A stretch of 21,899 nucleotides of DNA from Ktedonobacterales bacterium (lineage in GTDB: Bacteria; Chloroflexota; Ktedonobacteria; Ktedonobacterales; JADMIN01), in NCBI GenBank assembly GCA_025935235.1, contig JAICVT010000025.1, positions 1 through 21,899 on the forward strand. Direction: 5' to 3'. The notes under the pieces were generated by a model. The model was not told where the DNA came from, searched no databases, and worked only from the letters and a program-made list of their open reading frames with translations. Of the stretch, positions 1 to 6,729 are shown piece by piece. How positions within the stretch are numbered: the stretch's first letter is position 1; each line of letters starts with the position of its first letter. Made by a program: the position numbers and the translations under genes.

Positions 1-224
1 AGGCGACATCGCTTCATGCGCGAAAGGGGCGCGCCATCCTGCGCGTCGCGGCTGTTCCCTGCTCCTTGCACGAGAATGCTTTCTCCGTAGCCAGGGAAGA
101 GTATAACCGCACGCTGCTGCATTGGCAATCCTTGCGGCGCGGTCATACGCCAAATGGCTGAGGCTGATGCGGTTCGCCGATTCGTCCAGCGCTGGGGCCG
201 TCGGGCGCGGCGCCCTCGCTGCGC
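1..224. other. Left-edge stretch without a recognisable gene
   Basis: No open frame in this stretch has a ribosome binding site, recognisable motif or protein-like composition. It lies downstream of the leftward gene that ends at 225, so it is probably intergenic or the edge of a gene lying outside the window. I see no tRNA-like cloverleaf and no convincing terminator hairpin followed by a T-run. Confidence 0.4.
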
Positions 225-746
225 TCAGAATTGATGTCGCGTATGGCCGAAGGGGTCGCCCTTGGCATATGCGTAGACCTTCGTGGGCGTGACAGAGAAT
301 ACGAGGATCGAATCAGGGAGCGTCTCGTTCTCGTCATGGTGGTAAAAGTAGCCGTCGCGCACGAAATATTGCCAACGTCCATCCCAACGCGTTGCCCACA
401 CGCCCGCGAGTCGCTCGAGCCGCTGCTGGTCGGTGATGCGAACGGCGTCGCCCTCAACCACGACATCGAGTCCTTCCTGCCAGTGGTTGCAGCCAGTCGT
501 CAGAATGACATGAGCGTTCCCACGCAGGTTGATGGCTTTCTGCTCGGTGTCAGCCGTGGTGAAGTGCAACGCCCCGTTGTGCCACACGCCAACCACCGGG
601 GTAACATGCGGACGACCGTCGGCGCGGACGGTCGAGAGCCAAAACACCTCGGCTGTCTCCAGCACGCTACGTGTCTGCTCCCATTGCGTGGCCACAGCGC
701 TCGGGTCGCTGTAGCGTGGGTCCAGGGTTGTGACTGGCGCACTCAT
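225..746 (-). CDS. Pyridoxamine 5'-phosphate oxidase (PPOX) fold flavin/F420-binding protein
   Basis: A 173-residue cytoplasmic protein of the split-barrel PPOX superfamily. The N-terminal half carries the usual pattern of this fold: a strand FWLSTVRADGRPHVTPVVGV, then a second strand around GALHFTT and a helix EQKAINLRGNAHVILT, then DVVVEGDAVRITD. Family members bind FMN or coenzyme F420 and reduce small substrates, or simply carry the cofactor. Given the cofD-linked F420 locus at the right end, F420 is a reasonable guess, but the substrate cannot be read from sequence. The ATG at 746 is chosen because AAAGGAG lies about 9 bases upstream; the longer frame to 809 lacks a ribosome binding site. 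The gene is divergent from the MoaD-like gene at 1090. It could equally be annotated as a general stress protein 26-type PPOX protein. Confidence 0.88.
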   Translation of the reverse strand: MSAPVTTLDPRYSDPSAVATQWEQTRSVLETAEVFWLSTVRADGRPHVTPVVGVWHNGALHFTTADTEQKAINLRGNAHVILTTGCNHWQEGLDVVVEGDAVRITDQQRLERLAGVWATRWDGRWQYFVRDGYFYHHDENETLPDSILVFSVTPTKVYAYAKGDPFGHTRHQF

Positions 747-863
747 GGCATTGCGCTCCTTTCGAGCGTTCAGCTCAAACCGCTCAGCGCCGCCGCTCGT
801 CTCGATCAAGCAGCAAGGTCGTGGCGCCGTATCAATCGTCTGCCGCCTCTGCCGCCTTGGCGA

Positions 864-869
864 AGTATA
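864..869 (-). promoter_or_regulatory. Possible -10 box for the leftward PPOX gene
   Basis: On the minus strand this reads TATACT, five of six matches to the sigma70 -10 consensus. It lies about 120 bases upstream of the ATG at 746. The -35 region at the proper distance is poor, so this is a weak call. Confidence 0.3.
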
Positions 870-900
870 ACGATTGGACCCGACGTCACACTTCTTCTAT

Positions 901-927
901 CTTGCTCAATTTGCTCAACTTGCTGCA
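901..927 (+). repeat. 9-bp tandem repeat, three units (TTGCTCAA type)
   Basis: Three 9-base units lie head to tail: CTTGCTCAA, TTTGCTCAA and CTTGCTGCA. They sit in the divergent promoter region, so they could be operator half-sites on one face of the helix, or simply a slipped-strand minisatellite. Other 9-base tandem repeats occur at 4675, 7964 and 10180. Confidence 0.65.
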
Positions 928-1089
928 CGCGGTTCTACCTGTGCGCCAACCAGCCTAGCCCAGCCGGGGCTTTTTCCGCCTGTTTCCGATTGGCGACTCC
1001 CGCATTGGATAAGCTACACATCGCAAGCAGTGAATAGCTTCGGGCCCGCCGCACGCGCGAGGCGCCAGAAGCCATGAAGGGAGACGCTG

Positions 1090-1425
1090 ATGTCTGCGCC
1101 ATCCACCCCAGAACCAACCATGCCCACCGCGCCAACCGCGCCGACGACACCCAGCGTGCTGGTGCATCTGCCAGCGGAGCTGCGCGCCCGCACCGGCGAG
1201 CAAGCCAGCATCACGGTCGCCAGCGGCGACGTGCGCGCGATCATCGCGGCGCTCGATCAGGTGTTTCCTGGCCTGCGGTTCAACCTTTGCGCTGAGACCG
1301 GCGAGCTGCGTCCCTTCGTCAACATCTTCGTGGATGGGCGCAACATCCGCTTCGCCTCGACCCTCGACACCACCGTCGCGCCGGGATCGGTGATGCACAT
1401 CATCCACTCGGTGGCTGGCGGCTGA
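1090..1425 (+). CDS. MoaD/ThiS-family ubiquitin-like sulfur-carrier protein
   Basis: A 111-residue protein ending in Ala-Gly-Gly, the C-terminal tail that MoaD, ThiS and CysO use as an acyl-adenylate and then thiocarboxylate to carry sulfur. After a Pro/Thr/Ala-rich N-terminal extension of about 20 residues, the beta-grasp pattern follows: VLVHLPAEL, a helix DVRAIIAALDQVFPGL, then LRPFVNIFVDGRNIR and a final strand VMHIIHSVAGG. The ATG at 1090 has GGGAG 7 bases upstream. No E1-like adenylating enzyme (MoeB/ThiF) or MoaE partner is encoded nearby, so molybdopterin synthesis is not implied. The next gene is an Asp-box beta-propeller about 100 bases downstream, probably in the same transcript. 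The family call is firm; the sulfur acceptor and pathway are unknown. Confidence 0.9.
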   Translation: MSAPSTPEPTMPTAPTAPTTPSVLVHLPAELRARTGEQASITVASGDVRAIIAALDQVFPGLRFNLCAETGELRPFVNIFVDGRNIRFASTLDTTVAPGSVMHIIHSVAGG

Positions 1426-1524
1426 TGCCCGCCCGCGAACAGCGCGAATCAACCGGATACTCCGGCGGATACGCTGGTGATGTCCGGCTACTGCTGGCTC
1501 ATGCTGGCACAGGAGGTTCCTCTC

Positions 1525-2637
1525 ATGGCGTCCTCTGATTCCAACACGCCACGCTCTGGCGAGACCGTCGTGCTGCTTGGCACCAAACGCGGACTCTTCA
1601 CCCTGCGCTCGCGCGACCGCGTCTCGTGGGAGTGCGCGCCGACCGCGCTGGCGGGTACGCGCGTCTACAACGCCACGCTCGATCAGCGCGGCGGTCGGCA
1701 ACGCATCTTCGCCGCCGACAATGGCGACTTCTTCGGCACATTCCTGCGCTATAGCGATGACTTCGGCCAGACCTGGCAGGAGCCAGAGCAGGGCATCAAG
1801 TTTCCGGAGGAGAGCGGACTCAGCCTCGAAAACATCTGGGTGATCGAGCCGGGCCGCCCGTCTGAGCCAGATACGCTCTATGTCGGTGTGGCGCCTGCCA
1901 GCCTGTGGGTGAGCGAAGATGGCGGCGTCACCTGGAGCATGAACGCCGGGCTGGCCGAGCATCCCACCCGCGACACATGGCAGGCAGGCGCGGGCGGCCT
2001 CTGCCTGCACACCATCGTTCCCGACCGCGAGGACCCACAGCGCATGTGGGTGGGCATCTCGGCGGTCGGCTGCATCCGCACGGATGACGGCGGTCAGTCG
2101 TGGCAGTTCAAGAACAAGAACACGCGCGCCAGCTTCCTGCCCGACATCTATCCTGAGTACGGTCAGTGCCTGCATCGTCTGATCCAAAGCCCGACCCAGC
2201 CGAACACGCTCTATCAGCAGAACCACTGCGGCGTCTACAAGAGCGAGGATGGCGGCGACAACTGGACGGACATCCAACGCGACCTGCCCTCGGAGTTCGG
2301 CTTCCCCATCGCGCTCGATCCTCGCCATCCCGATACGGTCTTCACGATCGTCGAGACTGACGGGCGCAACAACTTTGGCGAGCAGTTCACCGTCTATCGC
2401 ACGCGCGACGGCGGCGAGCAGTGGGAATCGCTGACCAACGGGCTGCCGAGTGGCGGCGGCGTGCGGCTGGGCGTGCTGCGCCACGGCATGGCCACCGACA
2501 GCCACGATCCCTGCGGCGTCTATGTCGGCACCAACACCGGGCAGCTCTTCGCCAGCGCCGACGGTGGCGAGAGCTGGCGGGTGGCCGCCGACTACCTGCC
2601 GCCGATCTACTCTGTCACCGTCGCGGTGATCGAGTAG
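1525..2637 (+). CDS. Asp-box (BNR/sialidase-like) beta-propeller protein
   Basis: A 370-residue protein built from repeated beta-propeller blades. Six Asp boxes of the S/T-x-D-x-G-x-x-W type are visible: YSDDFGQTW (76-84), SEDGGVTW (130-137), TDDGGQSW (186-193), SEDGGDNW (240-247), TRDGGEQW (293-300) and SADGGESW (344-351). This suggests a six- or seven-bladed propeller as in the sialidase/VPS10/photosystem II assembly superfamily. It has no signal peptide or membrane segment, so it is probably cytoplasmic, unlike secreted sialidases, and I would not call it a sialidase. The start at 1525 is set by AGGAGG 8 bases upstream; an in-frame ATG at 1477 lacks such a site. Placement directly after a MoaD/ThiS-like gene suggests a joint role, which is unproven. 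Confidence 0.88.
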   Translation: MASSDSNTPRSGETVVLLGTKRGLFTLRSRDRVSWECAPTALAGTRVYNATLDQRGGRQRIFAADNGDFFGTFLRYSDDFGQTWQEPEQGIKFPEESGLSLENIWVIEPGRPSEPDTLYVGVAPASLWVSEDGGVTWSMNAGLAEHPTRDTWQAGAGGLCLHTIVPDREDPQRMWVGISAVGCIRTDDGGQSWQFKNKNTRASFLPDIYPEYGQCLHRLIQSPTQPNTLYQQNHCGVYKSEDGGDNWTDIQRDLPSEFGFPIALDPRHPDTVFTIVETDGRNNFGEQFTVYRTRDGGEQWESLTNGLPSGGGVRLGVLRHGMATDSHDPCGVYVGTNTGQLFASADGGESWRVAADYLPPIYSVTVAVIE

Positions 2638-2669
2638 GCGCTGACCCCCGCACCGCTGGCAAGCGGGCA

Positions 2670-2710
2670 CCTGACTCCCCTCCCTCGCTGTGCGAGGGAG
2701 GGGAGTCAGG
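2670..2710 (+). terminator. Perfect 19-bp stem-loop, probable terminator or palindromic repeat
   Basis: Arms at 2670-2688 and 2692-2710 are exact reverse complements of each other with a 3-base loop. The hairpin lies 33 bases after the propeller stop codon and is followed by TTTATGT, a weak T-run. Its C/T-rich arm (CCCCTCCCTCG) resembles the core of the palindromic repeats at 9451, 16869 and 17002, so it may be a variant of that family that also stops transcription. Perfect symmetry means it could act on either strand. Confidence 0.65.
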
Positions 2711-2861
2711 TTTATGTCATATCGCGACTGAATCGGCCCGCGCGATGCGCAAGACGAGGGCAGCGCGCCGCCTCTCCCTTTCTGCGGATTGCGCAGCGGC
2801 CTGAACCGCGCTATAGCGACTGGAGAGGCGATCGCTGGGGCTGAAGGGGGAAGTGAACACC

Positions 2862-3665
2862 ATGCGGAGGCAGCCAATCCGCTTCGTCACGTTCCTCGCG
2901 CCGAATATGCGGTCAGTCTACCAGCGCATCGCACAGGCGGTTGGGCAGCGGCTGCGGCGCGAGACGACACTGGAGGTTGGCGCGTCGTTCGACGTGTTCG
3001 CGTGCGGCGAGGCGGACGTCGGGTTCATCTGCGGGCTGCCCTATGTCGAGCTAGCCCGGCAGGAGCCGCCGCCCGTCGTCCCGCTGGCGGCGCCCGTGCT
3101 GCAAGGCGAGCGCTATGGCGGCCAGCCGATCTACTTCTCAGATGTCGTCGTCGTGCGCGCCAGCCCGCACCACGCCTTCGCCGATCTGCGCGGACGCTCA
3201 TGGGCCTACAACGATCCTGACTCCCACTCCGGCTATAACATCACGCGCTACACGCTCGTGCGGATGGGCGAGACGCGCGGCTTCTTTGGCGCGGTCGTGG
3301 CGGCGGGCTTTCACCAGCGGGCGCTGCGGATGGTGGCGCGTGGGCAGGTGGACGCCTCGGCGATAGATTCGCAGGTGCTGGCCATCGAGCTACGCGACCA
3401 CCCCGATCTCGTCGCGCGTGTGCGCGTCATCGAGGCGCTCGGTCCGGCGACCATCCAGCCGATCGTCGCCGCGCGCCAGGTCTCCGTCGCCCTGCGCGAT
3501 GATCTGCGGGCGGCGCTCTGTGCGCTGGGCGATGATCCTGGCCTGCGCGACGCGCTCGACTATGGCTACATCGCCCGCTTTGTCCCGATCGAAGACGCTG
3601 CCTACGACGACATCCGCGCGATGGTGGCCGCCGCCGAGGCCGCTGACTTCCTGACGCTGCGTTAA
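2862..3665 (+). CDS. PhnD-like phosphate/phosphonate-type periplasmic-binding-fold protein, no signal peptide
   Basis: A 267-residue protein matching the PhnD/SsuA/transferrin-like type 2 binding-protein fold. Recognisable family segments are SFDVFACGEADVGFICGLPY (42-61), which corresponds to the region that selects the first ligand contacts, DLRGRSWAYNDPDSHSGYN (108-126) with the conserved DP-x-x-SGY ligand-binding turn, and VARGQVDASAIDSQVL (158-173). Most relatives are lipoproteins feeding ABC phosphonate or phosphite transporters. This one starts MRRQPIRFVTFLAP with no signal peptide or lipobox, and no permease or ATPase gene is adjacent. A cytoplasmic sensor or enzyme-like role is therefore possible. 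The ATG at 2862 is preferred because AAGGGGG lies about 11 bases upstream; a GTG at 2853 is too close to that site. Ligand unknown. Confidence 0.82.
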   Translation: MRRQPIRFVTFLAPNMRSVYQRIAQAVGQRLRRETTLEVGASFDVFACGEADVGFICGLPYVELARQEPPPVVPLAAPVLQGERYGGQPIYFSDVVVVRASPHHAFADLRGRSWAYNDPDSHSGYNITRYTLVRMGETRGFFGAVVAAGFHQRALRMVARGQVDASAIDSQVLAIELRDHPDLVARVRVIEALGPATIQPIVAARQVSVALRDDLRAALCALGDDPGLRDALDYGYIARFVPIEDAAYDDIRAMVAAAEAADFLTLR

Positions 3666-3709
3666 CCCGGCCGATGAGCCTGGCCGAATCGGCGCGTCTG
3701 GTTCTGGCG

Positions 3710-3715
3710 TATACT
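3710..3715 (+). promoter_or_regulatory. Possible -10 box upstream of the two-repeat protein
   Basis: TATACT is a five-of-six match to the -10 consensus and lies about 85 bases before the ATG at 3801. No good -35 hexamer stands 16-18 bases upstream, so an activator would be needed if this is a real promoter. Confidence 0.3.
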
Positions 3716-3800
3716 GTCGGCAAGGAAACGCATCTGTTGTCACAGCGGCGCGCGGCCCCCTTTTCGCGTGCGGAACAGGAACAAACAGGAGCGATGCCTG

Positions 3801-4682
3801 ATGGCTGACCAGCCCGCTTCCCCTTCACCCGCCGACGATGCCGGGCGGCTCGACCTCGCGCTGCGCCTGCTCGCGATGTCGCATCGCGTCACTGGCGACC
3901 AACTCACGCTGACCCTGGGCAAGCTGCCCGATGACCTGCCATTCGCGCTGCCGCTGCCCGCTGGCGCGCGCATCCTCGGCGCGCTGGCAGTAATACACAC
4001 CGACGCCCGCGCGCCGCTGGTGACGATCCTGGTCGAGACGCCGTTTGCGTCGGAGCCGAGCGCCCAGGCGTTCGCCGAGCGGCTCGAAGCGCAGGGCTGG
4101 ATGCGCGAGTTCATGCCGCACATGCGCGGCGGCTTCGTGCACACCATGCCAGGCTTCGACGCCCAGCGCTACCGGCAGCCGGCGGGTGACAATGTGCTGG
4201 TCATCTCCTCGCTGCCGGGCGAGAGCGCGCCGACGACGGTCTCCATCGCGGCACACCACGAGTCACCGATGCGGGGTCGTCCAGATGGCTTCCGCGACCT
4301 GCAAGAGCTGATCCCGTCGCTGTTCCCGCCGCCGGGCGCCTCGCAGCAGGGCGGTGGCGGAGGCGGGAGCAATCGCCGCCGCTACACCAGCGCCAATCTG
4401 ACGACTGAGCGGCCGATCGCCGAGGTGATGGCTAACTATGATGGCCAGTTGGAGCGCAGCGGCTGGCGGCGGCGCTCTGGCGCGGTCAGCGGACCGGTCG
4501 GCTGGAGTTACTGGTCATTCGCCGATGAACAGGGCGTGGCGTGGCGCGGCTCACTGGCCGTCGTCGGCGACCCAGATCGCCCACGCGAGTATGTGGCGCT
4601 GCTCCAGATTGAGGCGGAGCCAGACACGGACGGCGACGGCCTCCACTCTGGCTGGACAGTCCATGGCGTCATCAGCGGATAG
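3801..4682 (+). CDS. Uncharacterised protein with two similar alpha/beta halves
   Basis: A 293-residue soluble protein that I do not recognise. It appears to contain an internal duplication. Residues about 72-152 and 199-272 share the order: a polar strand, a helix, a Gln/Glu-x-x-GW-x-R motif (LEAQGWMRE at 95-103; LERSGWRRR at 217-225), then two aromatic- or Gly-rich strands and a final hydrophobic strand (NVLVISS and REYVALLQIE). The halves are joined by a linker with six consecutive glycines (184-189), which argues for two separate domains. There is no signal peptide or transmembrane segment. The ATG at 3801 has AGGAG 9 bases upstream. The stop codon lies inside a 9-bp tandem repeat (4675-4710), so the C-terminus may vary between strains. 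No function is proposed. Confidence 0.8.
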   Translation: MADQPASPSPADDAGRLDLALRLLAMSHRVTGDQLTLTLGKLPDDLPFALPLPAGARILGALAVIHTDARAPLVTILVETPFASEPSAQAFAERLEAQGWMREFMPHMRGGFVHTMPGFDAQRYRQPAGDNVLVISSLPGESAPTTVSIAAHHESPMRGRPDGFRDLQELIPSLFPPPGASQQGGGGGGSNRRRYTSANLTTERPIAEVMANYDGQLERSGWRRRSGAVSGPVGWSYWSFADEQGVAWRGSLAVVGDPDRPREYVALLQIEAEPDTDGDGLHSGWTVHGVISG

Positions 4683-4710
4683 TGCGGATCATGCGGATCA
4701 TGCGAATAGT
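4675..4710 (+). repeat. 9-bp tandem repeat, four units (GCGGATCAT type)
   Basis: Four head-to-tail 9-base units: GCGGATAGT, GCGGATCAT, GCGGATCAT and GCGAATAGT. The first unit contains the stop codon of the preceding gene and the rest lie in the 99-base gap before the CoA-ligase gene. The core GCGGATC is also the unit of the repeat at 10180. Confidence 0.8.
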
Positions 4711-4781
4711 GTCGTGAGTATAGCGAGCGCAGCGGCAGCGTGGTCGTCGGTTCTTGTAGCGTGAAAGGGGCGTGTGCGGCT

Positions 4782-6632
4782 ATGACCCAGACGGTGAAGC
4801 TGGCGTGGATGCCAGCGCAGGCGAACGTGACGCGGCAGGGCGATAATACGCTGCTGGAGAACCCCACGCCGCTGGCGGTCTATCCGGCGAATCTTGGCTA
4901 CTGGCTGCGGCGCAACGCCGGGCGCTTCCCTGAGAAGCTGTTCATCGCGCAGCGCGATGCTGAGGGCGTCTGGCAGGGGCCGACCTACGCGCAGGCGCTG
5001 GCGCGCGTCAACCGGCTGAGCGCGGGGTTGCTGGCGCGCGGGCTGGATGGCTCGCGTCCACTCGCCATCATGTCGGAGAACAGCGTCGAGATGGCGCTCG
5101 TGCAGCTGGCCGCCATGCAGGTCGGCATCGCCGTCGCGCCGATCAGCTACGCCTACTCCACGCTTTCGCAGAGCGGAGCGAACATCCGCCACATTCTGGA
5201 TCTGACTGCGGCGCCGCTGGTGGTGATGTCGAACGCCGACATCCACATGCCCAAGCTCAGCCAGTGGGATCTGAGCGGGCTGTCACTCTTCGCCGTCAGC
5301 AACGCCGAGCGCTACGATGGCGTCGCGCCACTGGCCGCGCTCGAGGCCGACGGCGCCGACACGCTGGACGCCGAGGGCGAGCGACGCTACGCCGCCGTGA
5401 CGCCAGAGACGCTGGCCAAGATTCAGTTCACCTCTGGCTCGACCAACCTGCCCAAGGGCGTCGAGGTGACACACGGCATGATGACCTCCAACCAGGTTGG
5501 CATCGCGCAGATGTGGCCATTCCTGGGCAGCGACGAGGTGATCGTGGACTTCCTCCCCTGGAGCCACACGTTCGGCGGCAACTTCATCTTCAACATGATC
5601 CTGAAGCACGGCGGGACGTTCCACATTGATCGGGGCAGCCCGGCGCCAGCGGGCTTCGAGACGATGGTGAAGAACATCACCGATGTGCAGCCGACGATCT
5701 ACTTTGGCGTGCCGCGCAGCTACACGCTGCTCTACGCCCGCATGCAGACCGATACGCAACTGCGCGAGGCGTTCTTCCGCCGCCTCAAGTTCATGTTCAC
5801 CGCCGCCGCCGCGCTCGACCAGCAGACCTTCGACGGCTTGCAGCGCATGAGCGCCGAGACGCTAGGCGCGCCCGTGCCGTTCTTCGCTGCCTGGGGCATG
5901 ACCGAGACCGCGCCCGACGCCACGCTGGTCTATTGGCCCGCGAGCGACGCCCGCGTCATCGGCCTGCCGATCCCCGGCGTCAGCATCAAGCTGGCGGCGG
6001 ATGCCTCGGGCAAGCGCGAGATTCGGGTCAAGGGCGCCTGCGTGACGCGCGGCTACTACCACAATGCCGAGGCCACCGCGCGGGCCTTCGACGATGAGGG
6101 CTACCTGCGCACCTCCGATGCCGCGGCTTTCCTGGAGCCGATGAACCCCGCCGCCGGGCTGATCTTCGATGGCCGCATCGGCGAGGACTTCAAGCTGACC
6201 AGCGGCACCTGGGTCCACAACGCGCGGCTGCGCGGCAGCATCAACACGCTAGGCCAGCCACATCTGCTTGAGGTGGTGGTGGCCGCGCCGAACCGCGACG
6301 AGCTGACGGCGCTGGTCTTCCCCAATGTCGCCGTGCTGCGCGCCCGCTTCGCTGCGGCCAGCGCCAGCCAGTCCGATGACGCCGCCTTCCTCGGCTGCGA
6401 CGATGTGCGCGGCTACTTTGCCGACGTCTTCGCGCGGCACAACCAGGCGCATCCTGCCAGCAGCGAGCGATTCGTGCGCTGCCTGCTGCTGACCACGCCG
6501 CCGCAGCTCGACCAGAACGAGACGACCGACAAGGGCTACATCAACCAGGGCGCTGTGCTGCGCAACCGCGCCGCGCTGGTGGAGAAGCTCTACCAGCAGC
6601 CGCCCGACGCCGAGGTGATTGTGCTGGGCTGA
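4782..6632 (+). CDS. Feruloyl-CoA synthase-like acyl/aryl-CoA ligase
   Basis: A 616-residue ANL-superfamily adenylating enzyme, the usual length for bacterial feruloyl-CoA synthases. It should activate a carboxylic acid with ATP to an acyl-adenylate and then form the CoA thioester in the cytoplasm. Visible motifs are the phosphate loop FTSGSTNLPKG (216-226), GMTETAP (372-378, ATP binding), the hinge region GRIGEDFKLTSG (464-475) and the C-terminal catalytic Lys in TDKGYINQ (K584). The form ETTDKG-x-INQ-x-AVL and the PWSHTFGGNFIFN segment are typical of the feruloyl-CoA synthase branch rather than acetyl- or fatty acyl-CoA ligases. The start at 4782 follows AAAGGGG. Feruloyl-CoA hydratase/aldolase and vanillin dehydrogenase are not in the window, so another aromatic or acyl substrate is possible. 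It heads a run of same-strand catabolic-looking genes. Confidence 0.87.
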   Translation: MTQTVKLAWMPAQANVTRQGDNTLLENPTPLAVYPANLGYWLRRNAGRFPEKLFIAQRDAEGVWQGPTYAQALARVNRLSAGLLARGLDGSRPLAIMSENSVEMALVQLAAMQVGIAVAPISYAYSTLSQSGANIRHILDLTAAPLVVMSNADIHMPKLSQWDLSGLSLFAVSNAERYDGVAPLAALEADGADTLDAEGERRYAAVTPETLAKIQFTSGSTNLPKGVEVTHGMMTSNQVGIAQMWPFLGSDEVIVDFLPWSHTFGGNFIFNMILKHGGTFHIDRGSPAPAGFETMVKNITDVQPTIYFGVPRSYTLLYARMQTDTQLREAFFRRLKFMFTAAAALDQQTFDGLQRMSAETLGAPVPFFAAWGMTETAPDATLVYWPASDARVIGLPIPGVSIKLAADASGKREIRVKGACVTRGYYHNAEATARAFDDEGYLRTSDAAAFLEPMNPAAGLIFDGRIGEDFKLTSGTWVHNARLRGSINTLGQPHLLEVVVAAPNRDELTALVFPNVAVLRARFAAASASQSDDAAFLGCDDVRGYFADVFARHNQAHPASSERFVRCLLLTTPPQLDQNETTDKGYINQGAVLRNRAALVEKLYQQPPDAEVIVLG

Positions 6633-6729
6633 GGCTGGGCAACCTGAGCCAGGCGGAGCCGTGCGCGAACGGCCATCCAGCGGGTACACTTATGGCATGA
6701 GCCGCGCATCTCTGGTCAGGAGCAAGCGG

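Larger units (their letters stand above)
747..1089. other. Divergent intergenic region between PPOX and MoaD-like genes
   Basis: This 343-base gap must hold promoters for both flanking genes. It contains one candidate leftward -10 box (TATACT on the minus strand at 869-864) and a tandem 9-base repeat at 901-927. No open frame with a ribosome binding site lies inside it, and I could not pick a rightward promoter with confidence. The local base composition is more AT-rich around 860-920 than in the neighbouring genes, as expected for a promoter region. Confidence 0.55.

Noticed and set aside
901..927. Possible CRISPR-like or iteron array
   Set aside because: The 9-base units are contiguous, without spacers, and only three are present. 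No cas or replication initiator gene is nearby.
231..1037. 268-codon plus-strand frame opposite the PPOX gene
   Set aside because: It overlaps the PPOX gene and its promoter region, with no ribosome binding site and protein-unlike composition.
1525..2637. Naming the propeller protein a sialidase
   Set aside because: Asp boxes occur in many propellers; I see no signal peptide and could not identify the sialidase arginine triad or the FRIP motif.
955..2877. 640-codon open frame on the minus strand opposite the MoaD-like and propeller genes
   Set aside because: It spans two recognised plus-strand genes, is Arg/Ala/His-rich without any motif, and has no ribosome binding site. Frames of this kind are common opposite GC-rich genes.
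4782..6632. Claiming a complete ferulate-to-vanillin pathway
   Set aside because: No enoyl-CoA hydratase/lyase or vanillin dehydrogenase is present in the window, so only the ligase family can be supported.
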